From assembly GCA_949825065.1 (NCBI GenBank), contig OX463864.1, positions 18,179,327 through 18,243,326 of the forward strand: a DNA stretch of 64,000 nucleotides. The letters run 5' to 3'. Source of the DNA: Odontocerum albicorne (lineage: Eukaryota; Arthropoda; Insecta; Trichoptera; Odontoceridae). The notes below the pieces were generated by a model that saw only the letters and a list, made by a program, of their open reading frames with translations, ran no database searches and had not been told where the DNA came from. Within the stretch, counting starts at the first letter, position 1; the number at the start of each line of letters is the position of its first letter. Positions 31,431 to 42,420 of this stretch are shown here, piece by piece. Both the position numbers and the translations under genes were made by a program.

Positions 31431-31690
31431 GTCAACCAGGGTCTATCCACTGCTGAATGAAGGGCTCCCCAAGTTGACTCCAAATAGTTTAGGTTTTTGG
31501 CTCGTTGATGCCATGTGATGCTGCCATACTTCCTGATTTCATCTATCCAGTATACTTTCTGTCTTCATCTGAGCCTCTTTATGCATCTTGGGTACCATTG
31601 GATTATTTCGAAAGTCCATCAAGAGTCTGACATTCTGGCTACGTGTCCTGCCCATTGCGATTTCATTTTTGTACAATAATGTATATAGTA
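31404..31690 (-). mobile_element. RTE-like LINE 3' end
   Basis: The plus strand shows ATCATCATTGTCAACCAGGG and TCTATCCACTGCTGAATGAA, the inverse of the common insect RTE ending with its TCCACTGCTGGA motif. The minus-strand tail reads MDEIRKYGSITWHQRAK-like and WGALHSAVDRPW. It lies within LINE-B 3' sequence. Confidence 0.7.
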
Positions 31691-31860
31691 TGTTCATAAA
31701 TTTCATAAAAATGAATAGGCATTTGAATATTTTTTGCGACCATGTAACTTGCTTTGTTTACTTTTGTCTTGTTGCTTGAAATAGATTGCTATCTGGCAAT
31801 AATCCCGCCAGATTGCTTTTATAGTGAAGTATTAATAAATAAATAAATAAATATTAAAAA
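31691..31860 (+). mobile_element. LINE-B 3' tail
   Basis: ATGAATAGGCATTTGAATATT, GACCATGTAACTTGC, TGTCTTGTTGCTTGAAATAG, ATTGCTATCTGGCAATAATC, CCGCCAGATTGC, then (AATA)n. The GGCAATAATCCCGCCAG block is the one shared with SINE-1. Confidence 0.75.
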
Positions 31861-32344
31861 CTATGTAATAAGCATAATTTTGGACAAAAAAAAGAATCAA
31901 AACGACTTATAAACGTTTCACTGTATTTACTTTCGTGAAATATATAAGTATATATGTGTTTCGATCCTTCCTCTTTATAAAGCCGACCTCACACCGACCG
32001 CAGAACAAAACAAACGAAACAAAAAACTCACAAAATGTATGCAGATTATTCGTATGAAACCGGACACGGCTATATGTAAATTTATTGTTTCCTGGCCAGA
32101 TTACATTGTACGATGCTTTTTACCAGTCAGAATTACATACATAAAAACAGAAAGATTTCAAATCCGAGGATGGGCCAGGACGATATAAATCTAATTTTAA
32201 TATTTAACCCTATCCCAAACGGCATCCTTGTTTGTTTTGTATCATTTTTATAGGGCATTTTTTGTAACTGTTGCAATAATGAGGTCACTTTTATTTTTAA
32301 AAAGGCTCTCCACCCAAACTAGGATGATTTGTGTCACCAAACTA

Positions 32345-32635
32345 AATTCGGATCAGAAATGAGACGATAAAGTCTATCTGTCTGTGGTGTTGAAGACATA
32401 GTGAGGTTGGGAAGAAGCAGAAGGCGCTTCTGGAGGGATCATGTAGACCGCATGGAAGATACGAGACTTGCGAAAATTGCTAAGACTGAAAACCCTAGCA
32501 GCAGGAGATTACCAGGAAGGCCGCCAAAAAGGTGGAAGGACAACTGGACGTCATTATCACAGGACAGCCTACCGTCACAAACAGGTCATACGACCTAGAC
32601 CAAGAGGAAGAAGAATAATAAACTAAATACATCAT
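32345..32635 (+). pseudogene. RTE-like LINE C-terminus
   Basis: Encodes RLGRSRRRFWRDHVDRMEDT, RLAKIAKTENPSSRRLPGRP, PKRWKDNWTSLSQDSLPS before a stop. W-DHVDRM-D-RLAKIAK and RRLPGRPPKRW are the hallmark tail of one RTE-like group. A relative is captured at 61380-61510. Confidence 0.8.
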
Positions 32636-32724
32636 GAAATTATGTGAATCAAAAAAATTAATGCAATTTAAACTAAGACATTATTAGATAATTCAAAGTT
32701 TCAACTGATTAATAAAAATAAAAC

Positions 32725-32880
32725 TGTGCTCCCCTGAGGATGAGGGGAAAAGCTTGAAACCGGTAGGGTTATACCGTTATATAAAGGGGAATAAACAGTG
32801 TTTGACTAAACAAATAACAGTGGCTTTAAACCTTCACAGTGTTAATGCTTTAACTATAAATAATATATTTTAAGATTGTT
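32725..32880 (+). ncRNA. Penelope-like terminal repeat with hammerhead-like motif, copy 6
   Basis: CCCCTGAGGATGAGGGGAAA, AGCTTGAAACC, hairpin CGGTAGGGTTATACCG, then AAAGGGGAATAAACAGTG and, further on, CACAGTGTTAATGCTTTAAC. CTGAGGA fits the CUGANGA core and GAAA is intact. CCCC before the core could pair with GGGG after the hairpin as part of stem I. Confidence 0.55.
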
Positions 32881-33044
32881 TAGTTCACGGCCATTATCCA
32901 AGAAGATTTACTAGGATTTTGTTATGTGATCGATGTATTAATTAAAATAAAAATGTGATCAAATCACCCAGAAGATAAAAAAATCAATTTCAACCAAGCC
33001 TTTGGTCAAAATTAGTTGGTTCTTCAGATATTTTTAAGTGAAAA

Positions 33045-33160
33045 ACAGACTTGAACCATTTTTTAAGAAAATCTGAGTTCCAGCGGGATTTGAGCCCGCA
33101 ACCTCCGAGTTGGGAGACAGACGTCTTACAAAACTAGACTACGGAGGTCGTTGTACAAGT
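33045..33160 (-). repeat. SINE-1 head and body, minus strand
   Basis: The reverse complement has TCCGTAGTCTAGTTTTGTAAG, GGTTGCGGGCTCAAATCCCG (clear B box) and GGAACTCAGATTTTC. Tail side lost at about 33045. Confidence 0.75.
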
Positions 33161-33355
33161 GTTAGACAAATAATTAGTTGTAACTGCGTCTTTATGGAAT
33201 AAAATATTTAGCCTATTGGGCCTACGAGGAACGTGTAACATGACAAGCTGACTCTTTGTTGGATATGAGCTGACGATCTTATATAATGTTGTAGGACGAA
33301 GTAAATTTTTTTTTCTGTCTATATCTGTAAGTCGTATTAATTAATTTATTTAACA

Positions 33356-33630
33356 CTTTAATTGCAAATACAATCTGGCTGGCTTATTGCAAGATAAATG
33401 AAGCAAGTTACATGATTGAATAAATTATTCAAATGACTATCCATCCCTACGAAATCCATAAACACATACGTGAGCATATGCCCACGAACCGCACAAAGAC
33501 GGACAATCACCCGAACATTCTTTTTCATATCAAGTAAGATATCATCAATCAAAAGGAAGTGATGGAGGAGAGGAAAGGAAAAGAAAAATCGGGAATGAAA
33601 CACGTTATTTTACTGACTAGAAATTAAGAG
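33356..33630 (-). mobile_element. LINE-B 3' untranslated region, minus strand
   Basis: TACAATCTGGCTGGCTTATTG, AAGCAAGTTACATGATTG, CCATAAACACATACGTGAGC, CGGACAATCACCCGAACATT, AAACACGTTATTTTACTGAC: same order as 57355-57765. No coding part. Confidence 0.78.
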
Positions 33631-33709
33631 ATTATTAATATCTCTGATATAAAAAAAAATTAACAACGTCAGTCTGTGTGTGAGTGGTACTGCTCTAAAC
33701 AGCTCAGTT

Positions 33710-34533
33710 ATAGTTCGGAAAATCTAGGATGAGTCGTATGACAGCTCACAAATTTGTCCCAATAAAACCTTGTAACGATGTTCAGTAATTTTAATTATTT
33801 TATCAACTTTAATACAAGCCTCGATTCTAATAAATAGCAAGTTATTTAGGTAAATACTCGTACATTACATAAAACTAACAATAATGACAAATTAATAAAT
33901 CTTGTAACAAATTAGCAAAAATGTGGCAGTTTGTTAAAATCAAATAATATTTGGCGACGTTCGTCAAAAGTCCACCTCTTACAGCTTCACAGATGGCCAC
34001 TCTTTTGTCAACATTTTCGATGACATTTTGGCATAATTGCTGTTCTAATTCACCAATAACGCGAATAATTTCGTCCTTCAGCTCAGGAATTGATCGGGGG
34101 TCATTCTTATAGACCTGGATTTTCACGTAACCCCAGAGAAAATAGTCCAACGGTGTCAGAACACATCAAATTATATTTGGTGACGTTTGTCAAAAGTCAC
34201 TACGTTAGTCTGCATTGGCTAGGGATGGGGTATTCGATAGTTGGATTTTCGATTTTTTTTTATACATAAATCGTAATTAGTATTGATCCATAGTGGACTA
34301 ATACTATTTAAAGAGATTTGGCATATTTAAAGATACGTACAAATCATACAATACATTAGAAAGTCAGTATAATGAAAATTAGAAATTAAAACGTCAGTTA
34401 AGAGAAAAACCATCGTTCGATTTATAAAAAAAACTATTCGATTTGTAAAAAAAAAAAAACGATTTTACCCCATCCCTTTGTGAAATGACGTTTTAAACGT
34501 CGCACGGTTCATCCTAGACTTTCTGAAGTATAG
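33710..34533. mobile_element. T element that retains a transposase C-terminus
   Basis: Ends TATAGTTCGGAAAATCTAGG and, inverted, the complement of ATCCTAGACTTTCTGAAGTATA. At 33955-34155 it holds on the minus strand a Tc1/mariner-type C-terminus (MDYFLWGYVKIQVYKNDPRS, IPELKDEIIRVIGELEQQLC, ICEAVRGGLLTNVAKYY) absent from the 570-bp copies. The piece is bracketed by two copies of AATATTTGGCGACGTTCGTC-like sequence (33940-33972, 34165-34200) where other copies have one. Confidence 0.78.
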
Positions 34534-34599
34534 TGACTACAATTTCGAAAACAATCTCAATTCACTATGATGTAATTATTACAGCACCGGTTTCTAAAT

Positions 34600-35140
34600 A
34601 ATTGTTATCCTTTAGCTAATCAACTCTTTCTTTATCAAGAAATTGATTAAACGCATAAATCCGGCCCTGCTTTCTCTGCCCTCTCATAATAAAGTTGATT
34701 GCAAATGTCTTTGTTCTCGATCTTCTTCCTCTTCTCTCCGGTCTTCCGGCTCTGAAACAGTGCGCGGCGCTGGCATTTCTAATCACTCTTGTGCAACCGT
34801 CAATTTTTCCTCTCAATTTTTGACGGTTCTTTAAATTGATAATGCTTAACTATACTTCCTGTCTACAGGAACAAACTGGGGCTGAAATATATCCAGGTTA
34901 GTCTTAATTATTTTTTTGGTATTTTTTGCATTGTTTTCTATATATATCATACATGTTATAACATAACATACATATATACCATCACGTCATTTCAAGGATA
35001 GAGCGCACGTCTTTCCCATCTCGACACAAATCGGATACTATCGGGAATAAACAAAAAAGGTAAGACAAACTGGGACTAAAATGTACCCAGATTAGTTTTG
35101 TGTTAATTATCCCGTTGTTGTTTCTTTTGCATATTTTTCT
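34600..35140. repeat. Unassigned stretch with a duplicated segment
   Basis: 34870-34950 (GAACAAACTGGGGCTGAAAT, TATCCAGGTTAGTCTTAATT) and 35045-35145 (ACAAACTGGGACTAAAATGT, ACCCAGATTAGTTTTGTGTT) are diverged direct copies. The open frames near 34616-34834 lie on both strands and show no recognised domain. Confidence 0.45.
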
Positions 35141-35142
35141 AT

Positions 35143-35370
35143 ATAAAGGGTCTTTCAAATTGAGCGTTTTTTTTTATTCTTGGATAAAACACAGATGGCG
35201 TCACGAACTTGCCTAAGTCTTGTTAAATTTGAGAAGTGTAATGTATGGCATTTATAAAAATGGAGACGTATACAATACAACAACGCGTTCAAATTGTTGA
35301 ATTATTTAATATATTGTAATCTCCGGAAACGATGATGTTAATTGACCGCCAAGATCATGTGATAGATAAA
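35143..35370 (+). mobile_element. Mariner deletion derivative S, copy 3, truncated
   Basis: Starts with the TIR TAAAGGGTCTTTCAAATTGA and runs through the transposase start and the deletion junction (CTCCGGAAACGATGATG), then breaks after CCAAGATCATGTGATAGATA. The right half is missing; copy 4 follows 93 bp on. Confidence 0.82.
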
Positions 35371-35462
35371 AAATCGTTAGATAAAAAAATATTTTAAATG
35401 CACTGCGATTTTATTTTGTGTTCGAATCTTGTTAATTTATGTAAAGATTGTTTTTTTAAATG

Positions 35463-36031
35463 TATAAAAGGTCTTTCAAATTAAGCGGGTTTTTTAATTC
35501 CTGGATAAAACACAGATGGCGTCGCGAACTTGCCTAAGTCTTGTTAAATTTGAGAAGTGTAATGTATGACATTTATAAAAATGGAGTCGTATACAATACA
35601 ACAACGCGTTCAAATTGTTGAATTATTTTATGTATTGTAATCTCCGGAAACAGTGATGTTAATTGACCGCCAAGATCATGTGATCTGACACCGTTGGACT
35701 ATTTTCTCTGGGATTACGTGAAAAGCCAGGTCTATAAGAATGACCCCCGATCGATTCCTGAGCTGAAGGACGAAATTATTCGCGTTATTGGTGAGTTAGA
35801 ACCGCAATTATGCCAAAATGTCATCGAAATTTTTGACAAACGAGTGGACATCTGTGGAGCTGCAAGAGGTGGACATTTGGCGGATATTGTTTTTTTTTTG
35901 TGTTTAAATGTCATACACTATACTTAAATGGCCAATAAAAAGTTTTTTGAAATTAAAGAAAATTGTGTGTTTTATTCAAGAATTAAAAAAAATTGAATTA
36001 AAAAAACCACTCAATTTGAAAGACCCTTTAT
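35463..36031 (+). mobile_element. Mariner deletion derivative S, copy 4, best preserved
   Basis: Full element of 569 bp. The C-terminal transposase frame 35694-35927 is open: MDYFLWDYVKSQVYKNDPRS, IPELKDEIIRVIGELEPQLC, QNVIEIFDKRVDICGAARGG. The N-terminal stub stops after about 19 codons, as in copy 1. With no catalytic core it must have relied on a transposase made elsewhere. Confidence 0.87.
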
Positions 36032-36489
36032 TTTAATTTGAGTAAGCAAAGGGCTAAATATTTTAGACATTAAAATACATTATAATAATACTTTGATCGG
36101 TACAGTTTTGTGTAGTACGGTGTTTTTTCAAGACACTTGATGTCATAAAACATTATAGAAAATGTAAAATTTAATAAAAAGTCATGAATAATAATGGAAG
36201 CTATATAATCTAAAAAAAACGAAAGAAATCTCCAGTACACCTAATACGTAAGTGTAAAAAAATAAATAAATGATAACAAAACATATGGTACGTCTTCATG
36301 TATAAAAATAAATGTTTCTCTAGTTTTTTTGTCCGTTTTAATATGGATTCGTCGAAATGATCCGAAGATGGGTATAACCGAGTAATTGAAACATCGCACG
36401 AAATCGATAATGTCCGTGAATAATTTTTCTCTTTTATGCGATAATTAATTTGTAACAAAAACTTATTTTGGACAAAGAATTATTAGTGG

Positions 36490-37150
36490 GTATCTAAATT
36501 GGTCGACAACCTGAGAAAGCGGCTTAAAAACTGTCGAAACGTTTTCACAACTAACTTCATCCTACATATCAACGCCTTTCTTTCCATGTCCACGATTTTC
36601 ATGTTGTCCTCATTCATATTGGAATTTCTCTTCACCTGTCTTCTCCTTCCACTTTTTTCTCGGTCTACCTCTTCTTCGGTTTTCATTAATTCCAGACATA
36701 TCTTCGTAAATAGTTTTCTAAGTATTTCGCAACTCATTCCCTTAATGTGTCCAAACCTCAAATTGATTAATTGTAATTCAATATTAAAATATTAAGTCAG
36801 TTACAAAACAAAAAAAAAACCTTAAAATCTATTTAAGGTTTGTAAAACTCAGCCATTAGATAACAAAAATATTTTAAATGCATAGTGATTTTAGTACTGG
36901 AAGAATGCACTGGTTGTAGACCCTTCGCTTCAAGGATATTGGGAGATTACTTTTGAAGATGTTGTTCAATCGTCCAAATGAGCTCCACACTAGTTTTGTC
37001 CTTCGTGCTATTTCCTCCGATATACCACCTACAAAGGAAATAAGTTGGCCCAGATACATATATTTCTGGACAAGCTCTAGCGGGTTTCCATCTACGTTTA
37101 TTGGTTTTGGGATTTTGGGTATACCATATAGTATATTTTTTTCTTCAATA
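36490..37150 (-). pseudogene. RTE-like LINE RT thumb and C-terminal region
   Basis: The minus strand from 37150 reads KPINVDGNPLELVQKYMYLG-like sequence, then YLGQLISFVGGISEEIARRT, KLVWSSFGRLNNIFKSNLPI, SLKRRVYNQCILPVLKS, and after a gap RFGHIKGMSCEILRKLFTK and KTEEEVDREKSGRRRQ. YLGQLI, R-KL-W-SFG-L and VYNQCILPVL are standard for RTE-like LINEs just after the catalytic palm. Stops and a gap at 36790-36870 break it. Confidence 0.82.
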
Positions 37151-37759
37151 AACTAAAATATATCCTTGTCGTATAAATCATTTTGTCATTTTTTTGGCTC
37201 CTTTAAAACTTTTTGGCATTTCGTTAAAAAAAAATGAAACATTTTTAGTATAATTATTCGGACTGTGTCATTTCAGTTTTTGAAAAACTGATAATCATCG
37301 CGACATCTCGTAAAGTAATTATGATCCAATTTGAGTTTTCATCTTTTGTTGACGTTACCTCTCCCTAAATCTACTGTTTTTTCTATCAGCCATGTTTTAA
37401 TTTCATTCATACATAAATACAAACATATCATTACACAATGTCCCTTGCGTGTCATGTAGATATTGGATTTTGGAAGCCGAAAACCGTTACGACTATTATT
37501 GCGACAATTATGTACCTCCTTATTGTACATTAAAAATTTTCGGAAATATTTTTGGCAACAAATTATTACGTAACTTAAAAATATAGCGTAAGCCATTAAA
37601 ACTATAAATTATTTAACTATACATATATCTAGTTAACAAAGCATACACTTAATTTTAGTGTATTAACTTATTTTAAAATTCATTCTCGTTTCTTTATTCT
37701 GTACAATTTGAAGTTTGTTCAATTGAGTAATTGCGTAAACAATATTTGAACTATCATAT

Positions 37760-37945
37760 ATACATACATACCATCACGCAATCTCCCTGTCAGGATAGGC
37801 AGAGAGGACAGAGTGACAGATTTTCCTATCTCGACACACGTCCTTTGTCTCTTCCACAATCATACATTTATACGATTTATCTGTCTTTCTACATTTCCCT
37901 CTTTAGGATATCACTTATTTGAACTTATACATTTGGACTATCATA
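37760..37945 (-). mobile_element. LINE-A 3' region
   Basis: CATACATACCATCACGCAATC, TCCCTGTCAGGATAGGCAGA, TCTCGACACACGTCCTTTG, ATCTGTCTTTCTACATTTCC. A further piece of the same copy (TTTACTTTCTACAGTCTTTC, CTCACATTTGTACTGTATA) lies at 38350-38440, separated by the tandem array that follows. Confidence 0.7.
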
Positions 37946-38225
37946 ATACACATATTAACTATCATAATACACATATGAACTATCATAATACTTAAATGAT
38001 CATAATACACGTACGAACTATCATAATACTTGAACTATCATAATACACTTATGAACTATCATAATACTTGAACTATCATAATACACTTATGAACTATCAT
38101 AATACTTAAATTATCATAATACACGTACGAACTATCATAATACTTGAACTATCATAATACACTTATGAACTATCATAATACTTGAACTATCATAATACGC
38201 ATATGAACTATAATACACATATATT
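37945..38225. repeat. Tandem repeat of GAACTATCATAATAC, composite units
   Basis: GAACTATCATAATAC alternates with ACACTTAT, TT or ACACGTAC spacers, giving a higher-order unit of about 40 bp (GAACTATCATAATACTTGAA, CTATCATAATACACTTAT). It lies inside a LINE-A copy, splitting its two pieces. Confidence 0.9.
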
Positions 38226-38458
38226 TTGAACTATCATATATGTATGATAAAATTATAAATTTACCAATATGACTAAATTTCGACGTAACGAATTTCCAAT
38301 TCTACCGAGTAATTAAGAGTTCAATTACAAAAGAGTAGAAATAACAATGTGTAGAAAGTCCGAATTTACTTTCTACAGTCTTTCTCTATCACACCTTCTA
38401 CTCACATTTGTACTGTATATTTGTTCTATCAAATATTTTTATTGATCGCTTTGGACAA

Positions 38459-38882
38459 ATTTCTTGTATTATACGAAGAAGGTCTGATATTAAGCAATAC
38501 TTTCTTAAATTATACAAAGAAGGTCTGATATTAAACAATAATTTCTTGTTTTATACAAAGAAGGTCTGATATTAAACAATAATTTCTTGTTTTATACAAA
38601 GAAGGTCTGATATTAAACAATACTTTCTTGTTTTATATAAAGACGGTCTGATATTAAACAATACTTTCTTGAATTATACAAAGAAGGTCTGATATTAAAC
38701 AATGATATTAAACAATAATTTCTTGAATTATACAAAGAAGGTCTTATATTAAACAACACTTTCTTGAATTATACAAAGAAGGTCTGATGTTAAACAATAC
38801 TTTCTGGAATTATACAAAGAAGTTCTGATATTAAACAATAATTTCTTGAATTATACAAAGGTCTGATATTAAACAATAATTT
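38459..38882. repeat. Tandem repeat, 41-bp unit, about 10 copies
   Basis: Unit TTTCTTGAATTATACAAAG, AAGGTCTGATATTAAACAATA. Copies vary at GAATTATAC/GTTTTATAC, and one junction repeats GATATTAAACAAT. It starts where the LINE-A piece ends. Confidence 0.93.
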
Positions 38883-39044
38883 ATACTTGATTTTACAACG
38901 GTATTACGAGTATACTCGTTTATCAAGTCGAGTTCCAAAATAATTAATTTCTAATGTAACTGCCTTTTTGTAGTTTTTTATATAAATCATGTATAACGAT
39001 TCAATTTCGGATTCTTATCTAAAATTATGATCAAATATTTAGGG

Positions 39045-39195
39045 AATTCACTATCATCTTGTCGTGTAGCTTATGACAGCATCGTGACTCCCACGATAGC
39101 CTCTAACGACTCCTCTCTCCATCCATCCCTGCTTTCCGCGGCTCGAAGGACAGCTGTTAAGAAGGGTAGTCCTGTTGCGTTAAGGGTAGTTTAGA
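39045..39195 (-). pseudogene. LINE C-terminal end, minus strand
   Basis: The minus strand reads AQQDYPSXQLSFEPRKAGMD, then RGVVRGYRGSHDAVISYTTR: the same end as at 23830-23945. Decayed. Confidence 0.55.
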
Positions 39196-39229
39196 CGCTT
39201 TAGTTTGGGAAATAAGTCAATAAGATGAA

Positions 39230-39770
39230 ATTTCATAACAATGTTTCTTATCAAACAAGGTAAACGGAGCACTAAATCGCGCAGTATCAACATCATCAAT
39301 AATGACGATACATAATGGTGTGTTGGTACACACACACACACCTTGATGTTTGAAAGAAAAGTTTGAAGTCAGAAAAAGGATTAATGTAAGATTGATACAG
39401 TAGAGATGTGCGCACTAAGGAATTTTTTTGGAGTGTCAATGTATGTAGGAAATTGGAATGAAGACATCTGAAATGAATGCACGGATAAAATTGATGTTTT
39501 AAGTAAGACGAAGAACGGAGCTTTAAGAGGGTTTGGACATGTGGAGAGAATGAAAGACGAAAGAATGACTATGCGAATATACATGTCAGAAGCGAAATGT
39601 GGGCACATGGAAAAGGTATACTGAGGAAAACGTGATTCGATCAAATGGACCAGATTGGACCAGAATGAAAGGAGGCGAGAGTTGAGAGGAGGCGAGAGTT
39701 GTGCGCTTGGATAGAAAAGTTTGGAGATCTGTTATTTCTGCGCAAGGGACACGGCGTGATGATTCATTTG
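39230..39770 (+). pseudogene. LINE-A RT C-terminus, decayed
   Basis: From GGTAAACGGAGCAC (VNGAL) the order of pieces is that of 13990-14480: HLDVXKKSLKSEKG, then CALRNFFGVSMYVGN, FGHVERMKDERMTMRIYMSE, ending in RKVWRSVISAQGTRRDD-like sequence. It has many frameshifts and a (CA)n run at 39330. Confidence 0.72.
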
Positions 39771-39973
39771 TATGTATGTTTTTTATTTCCAAAAAAATGT
39801 TGGAAAACAAACGAAACATAAAAAAAAAACAAATAATTAAATTTATAAATAATTAAATTTTTTAAATAAAATCTCTTGAAAAAGAAACTCTTGTAAAAAA
39901 TAATAAAACGTACAAAAATACGGCAAAGAAATGGGAGAATCACCCACTTCCATAGGAAGTAAAGGTAGGTGTG

Positions 39974-40094
39974 CACTGTCTCGCTGCTCTCGCGTGATTG
40001 GTCGTGCGGAAAACGGCGGACCAATCACAGCTAGTAGGCGGAACCTTCCGTCTTGCAAGTGTGTTGGCGCCTCTCTCAATGAGCAGTGACAGTG
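39974..40094. other. GC-rich inverted repeat with paired CCAAT boxes
   Basis: Outer arms CACTGTCTCGCTGCTC (39974) and GAGCAGTGACAGTG (40081) are inverted repeats with small gaps. Inner arms GTGATTGGTC (39994) and GACCAATCAC (40019) are perfect inverted repeats, each a CCAAT box. It may be a small CACTG-ended element or a real promoter-like segment. No target duplication or gene start is seen. Confidence 0.5.
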
Positions 40095-40544
40095 TACCAG
40101 TGTAGTGGTGAGATACTCTCGTAATATTATTATACTATGCATACATGCTCATGCATGGAGACGTTTCTATGTGTTTGTGACGTCAGAAGAATTTGATTTT
40201 CCTACTTTTATGTTACAGACATATTTATTAATTGGGGAATATTTAAAATATCTTTGTAAAAGATTTTTATTTTAAAACTTTTTTTAAATTTTTAACACGG
40301 TCGTTATTAAATTTTTAAAATTATATCATTTAAAATTTTCAAATGGACATTTAGTATAAAATATTTTTTAAATATAAACATAATTTAAATATGGCAACAC
40401 CAGCTATTCTAAGAGCGCTTCAATAATTTATATAAGGCAGCTACACAGCACTAAAAAAAATATTACATTTATATGAAACAATTCCGGGAATTGAATGCAT
40501 CAAACATTTTTATTTATTTATTTATTTAAAACTTCATTATAAAA

Positions 40545-40840
40545 CCAATCTGGAGGGTGTATTGCCAGGTGGCAATCTCTTCCAACCAACTAGACGAAGT
40601 ATCAAATGATTATTATTTTTTACAAAATTTATGAACAGTATGTTATAAATAGTAAAAGTAAGATATCATCAATCACAGGGAAAGGAAGGGATGGTGGAGA
40701 GGAAAGAAAAATCAGGAATGAAACACGATATGTTACTAACTTAAAATCAGTCGCTTTTTAAAGCATGCCAAAGATGAAGAAAGTCTAACATTGATTTGTA
40801 ATTGATTTCAGAATCTCACTACATGGACAGTGAAGGGCGT
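40545..40840 (-). mobile_element. LINE-B 3' end, minus strand
   Basis: TATTGCCAGGTGGCAATCTC, TTCCAACCAACTAGACGA, then TAAGATATCATCAATCACAG, GGAATGAAACACGATATG, TTTAAAGCATGCCAAAGATG, ATCTCACTACATGGACAG. Only the last coding codons and the UTR are covered. Confidence 0.75.
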
Positions 40841-40914
40841 AAATATTAGAGCGGTGAAATGGTTTAGGACCAAAATGTTAAATCCATATAATATGGATAT
40901 CCTCAAGTTAATCG

Positions 40915-41010
40915 TCAACAATAATAAAATTACAATTTATATAGCGCCGTTTAGAGAGCAGACTCTTCTCAAGAGTGCTTTAACGGAATCGATCCCTCTC
41001 GTATTGAGTC
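40915..41010 (+). repeat. TATATAGCGCC repeat
   Basis: AAAATTACAATTTATATAGC, GCCGTTTAGAGAGCAGACTC, TTCTCAAGAGTGCTTTAACG. Relatives lie at 8975-9020 and 60610-60690. Family unknown; the motif is widespread in animal repeats. Confidence 0.55.
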
Positions 41011-41084
41011 ATTAAAATGTATATCTATTAGGCTCAGTGGAGAAAACAGATACACTGTGTTATTTTGGAATACATATTTCGTTT

Positions 41085-41480
41085 CTGCCACGTCCATACA
41101 CCTCGTCACACATACTCTTCTGTTATAAATATGCTTTTCACTCTTTCAGAATTGGATTAATTTAGTCTTGGCCTGTTTTTATGTCTTTTCATTTTTGTAA
41201 ATCTTTCATCATTCATTCTTTGTACTTTACTGAACCATCACCAAAATACATTTCTTTGTCTTAAGCACTGCACCATATTTCAATTGACATTATTTAAAAA
41301 TGTGATTGTTCCTTATTCTGTTATTTATTGTTTTTCTACACATTTTACGCAACACTATCATTTGTACCGCATTTACATTGCTTTCATCGCTGTTTTGCCA
41401 CGTACATGTTTCACTTTCATAACCCTTACATTACAATATGAAAAGTCTGCTTCGTATTTCTTATAGTGGTCCGGTATCCA
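41085..41480 (-). mobile_element. LINE-A RT region, decayed
   Basis: Reverse-oriented pieces in LINE-A order: TTCTGCCACGTCCATACACC, TTCAGAATTGGATTAATTTAG, TCATCATTCATTCTTTGTAC, and CACCATATTTCAATTGACATT. No frame. Confidence 0.5.
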
Positions 41481-41744
41481 ATAACCTTAAAAATAATACT
41501 TAAAAAATATGAAATCTCTCTTCAGTGACGAAATTTGTTCCCCCATAACTATCTTCCTATTAAGCCTTTCCACATTCCTTCCCCTTTTCTAATATTTAAA
41601 GACATTTGCTAATATTGAATTCTTCTAGTACGTTTAGGTGTACTTGTTACTTTTTTAAAACAACGCTCTAACCTTGCATCCTGTAATAATCGTTAATCTG
41701 CGAAATTCTTGTCAGTTGGTTGGGAGAGATTATTGTAAACTTGC

Positions 41745-42420
41745 CATTTGTATATTTTACAATACGCCATTTCCCTGTCAGGGTAGGTAAAGATGACAAA
41801 GCGCCACTTTCATATCATTATTCTTCGCCTCTTCTATTATACATCCATGCACTTTATCATACAACTCCTATAATTTCTCTGACGTTTAACGTTTCCTTAT
41901 TTCAAAATATTATTCACCTGATCCAACTATTTTATTTATTTATTTATTATTATACATGACAAGAAATATACATAATTTTCGGAAAACAAACAGCAGGTAA
42001 TTTAATTTGGACATACAATTTTAATGGATCTGGGTTTGTTGCGTTTCATTTGTCGTATCCCCAGTAAACTAGGCTTTAGCCTGTATCTCACTGAGGATAT
42101 TTAACTTGAAAAAATAAATCGATACTACTTTCCAAATTTTGATTACACAAAAACAAAACCCCTTTGCACGTTCTCATCAACCTGACAAACAGTGACACTC
42201 AATTACACTGAAAACATCATGCGAAATCATGAAACTATAATTTCCTTAGTCATTTTCTACAGTGCTTTTCACTCACATTCGCAATATATAATATATTATA
42301 TTTGTTTTGTTAGTCTTCTTCATTCATTCGTTCGACATGCCCAAATCATCTCAAGAGTGTTCTCTTTAATTTAACGTAACACATCTGCCTTAGTTCGAAT
42401 TCATCCCTAATCACTTTATT
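41745..42420 (-). mobile_element. LINE-A C-terminus split by K element
   Basis: Left piece: ATACGCCATTTCCCTGTCAGG ... TTCACCTGATCCAACTA. Right piece: CTATAATTTCCTTAGTCA ... TTTGTTAGTCTTCTTCATTC and TCAAGAGTGTTCTCTTTAATT. The two are colinear parts of one copy, interrupted at 41931-42235. Confidence 0.72.
41931..42235 (-). repeat. K element copy 4 with target duplication
   Basis: Full K copy, minus strand: (TTTA)n tail at the left, TTAATGGATCTGGGTTTGTTG, GTCGTATCCCCAGTAAACTA, CATCAACCTGACAAACAG at the right. AACTAT occurs on both sides and looks like the target duplication, which fixes the K ends. Confidence 0.8.
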
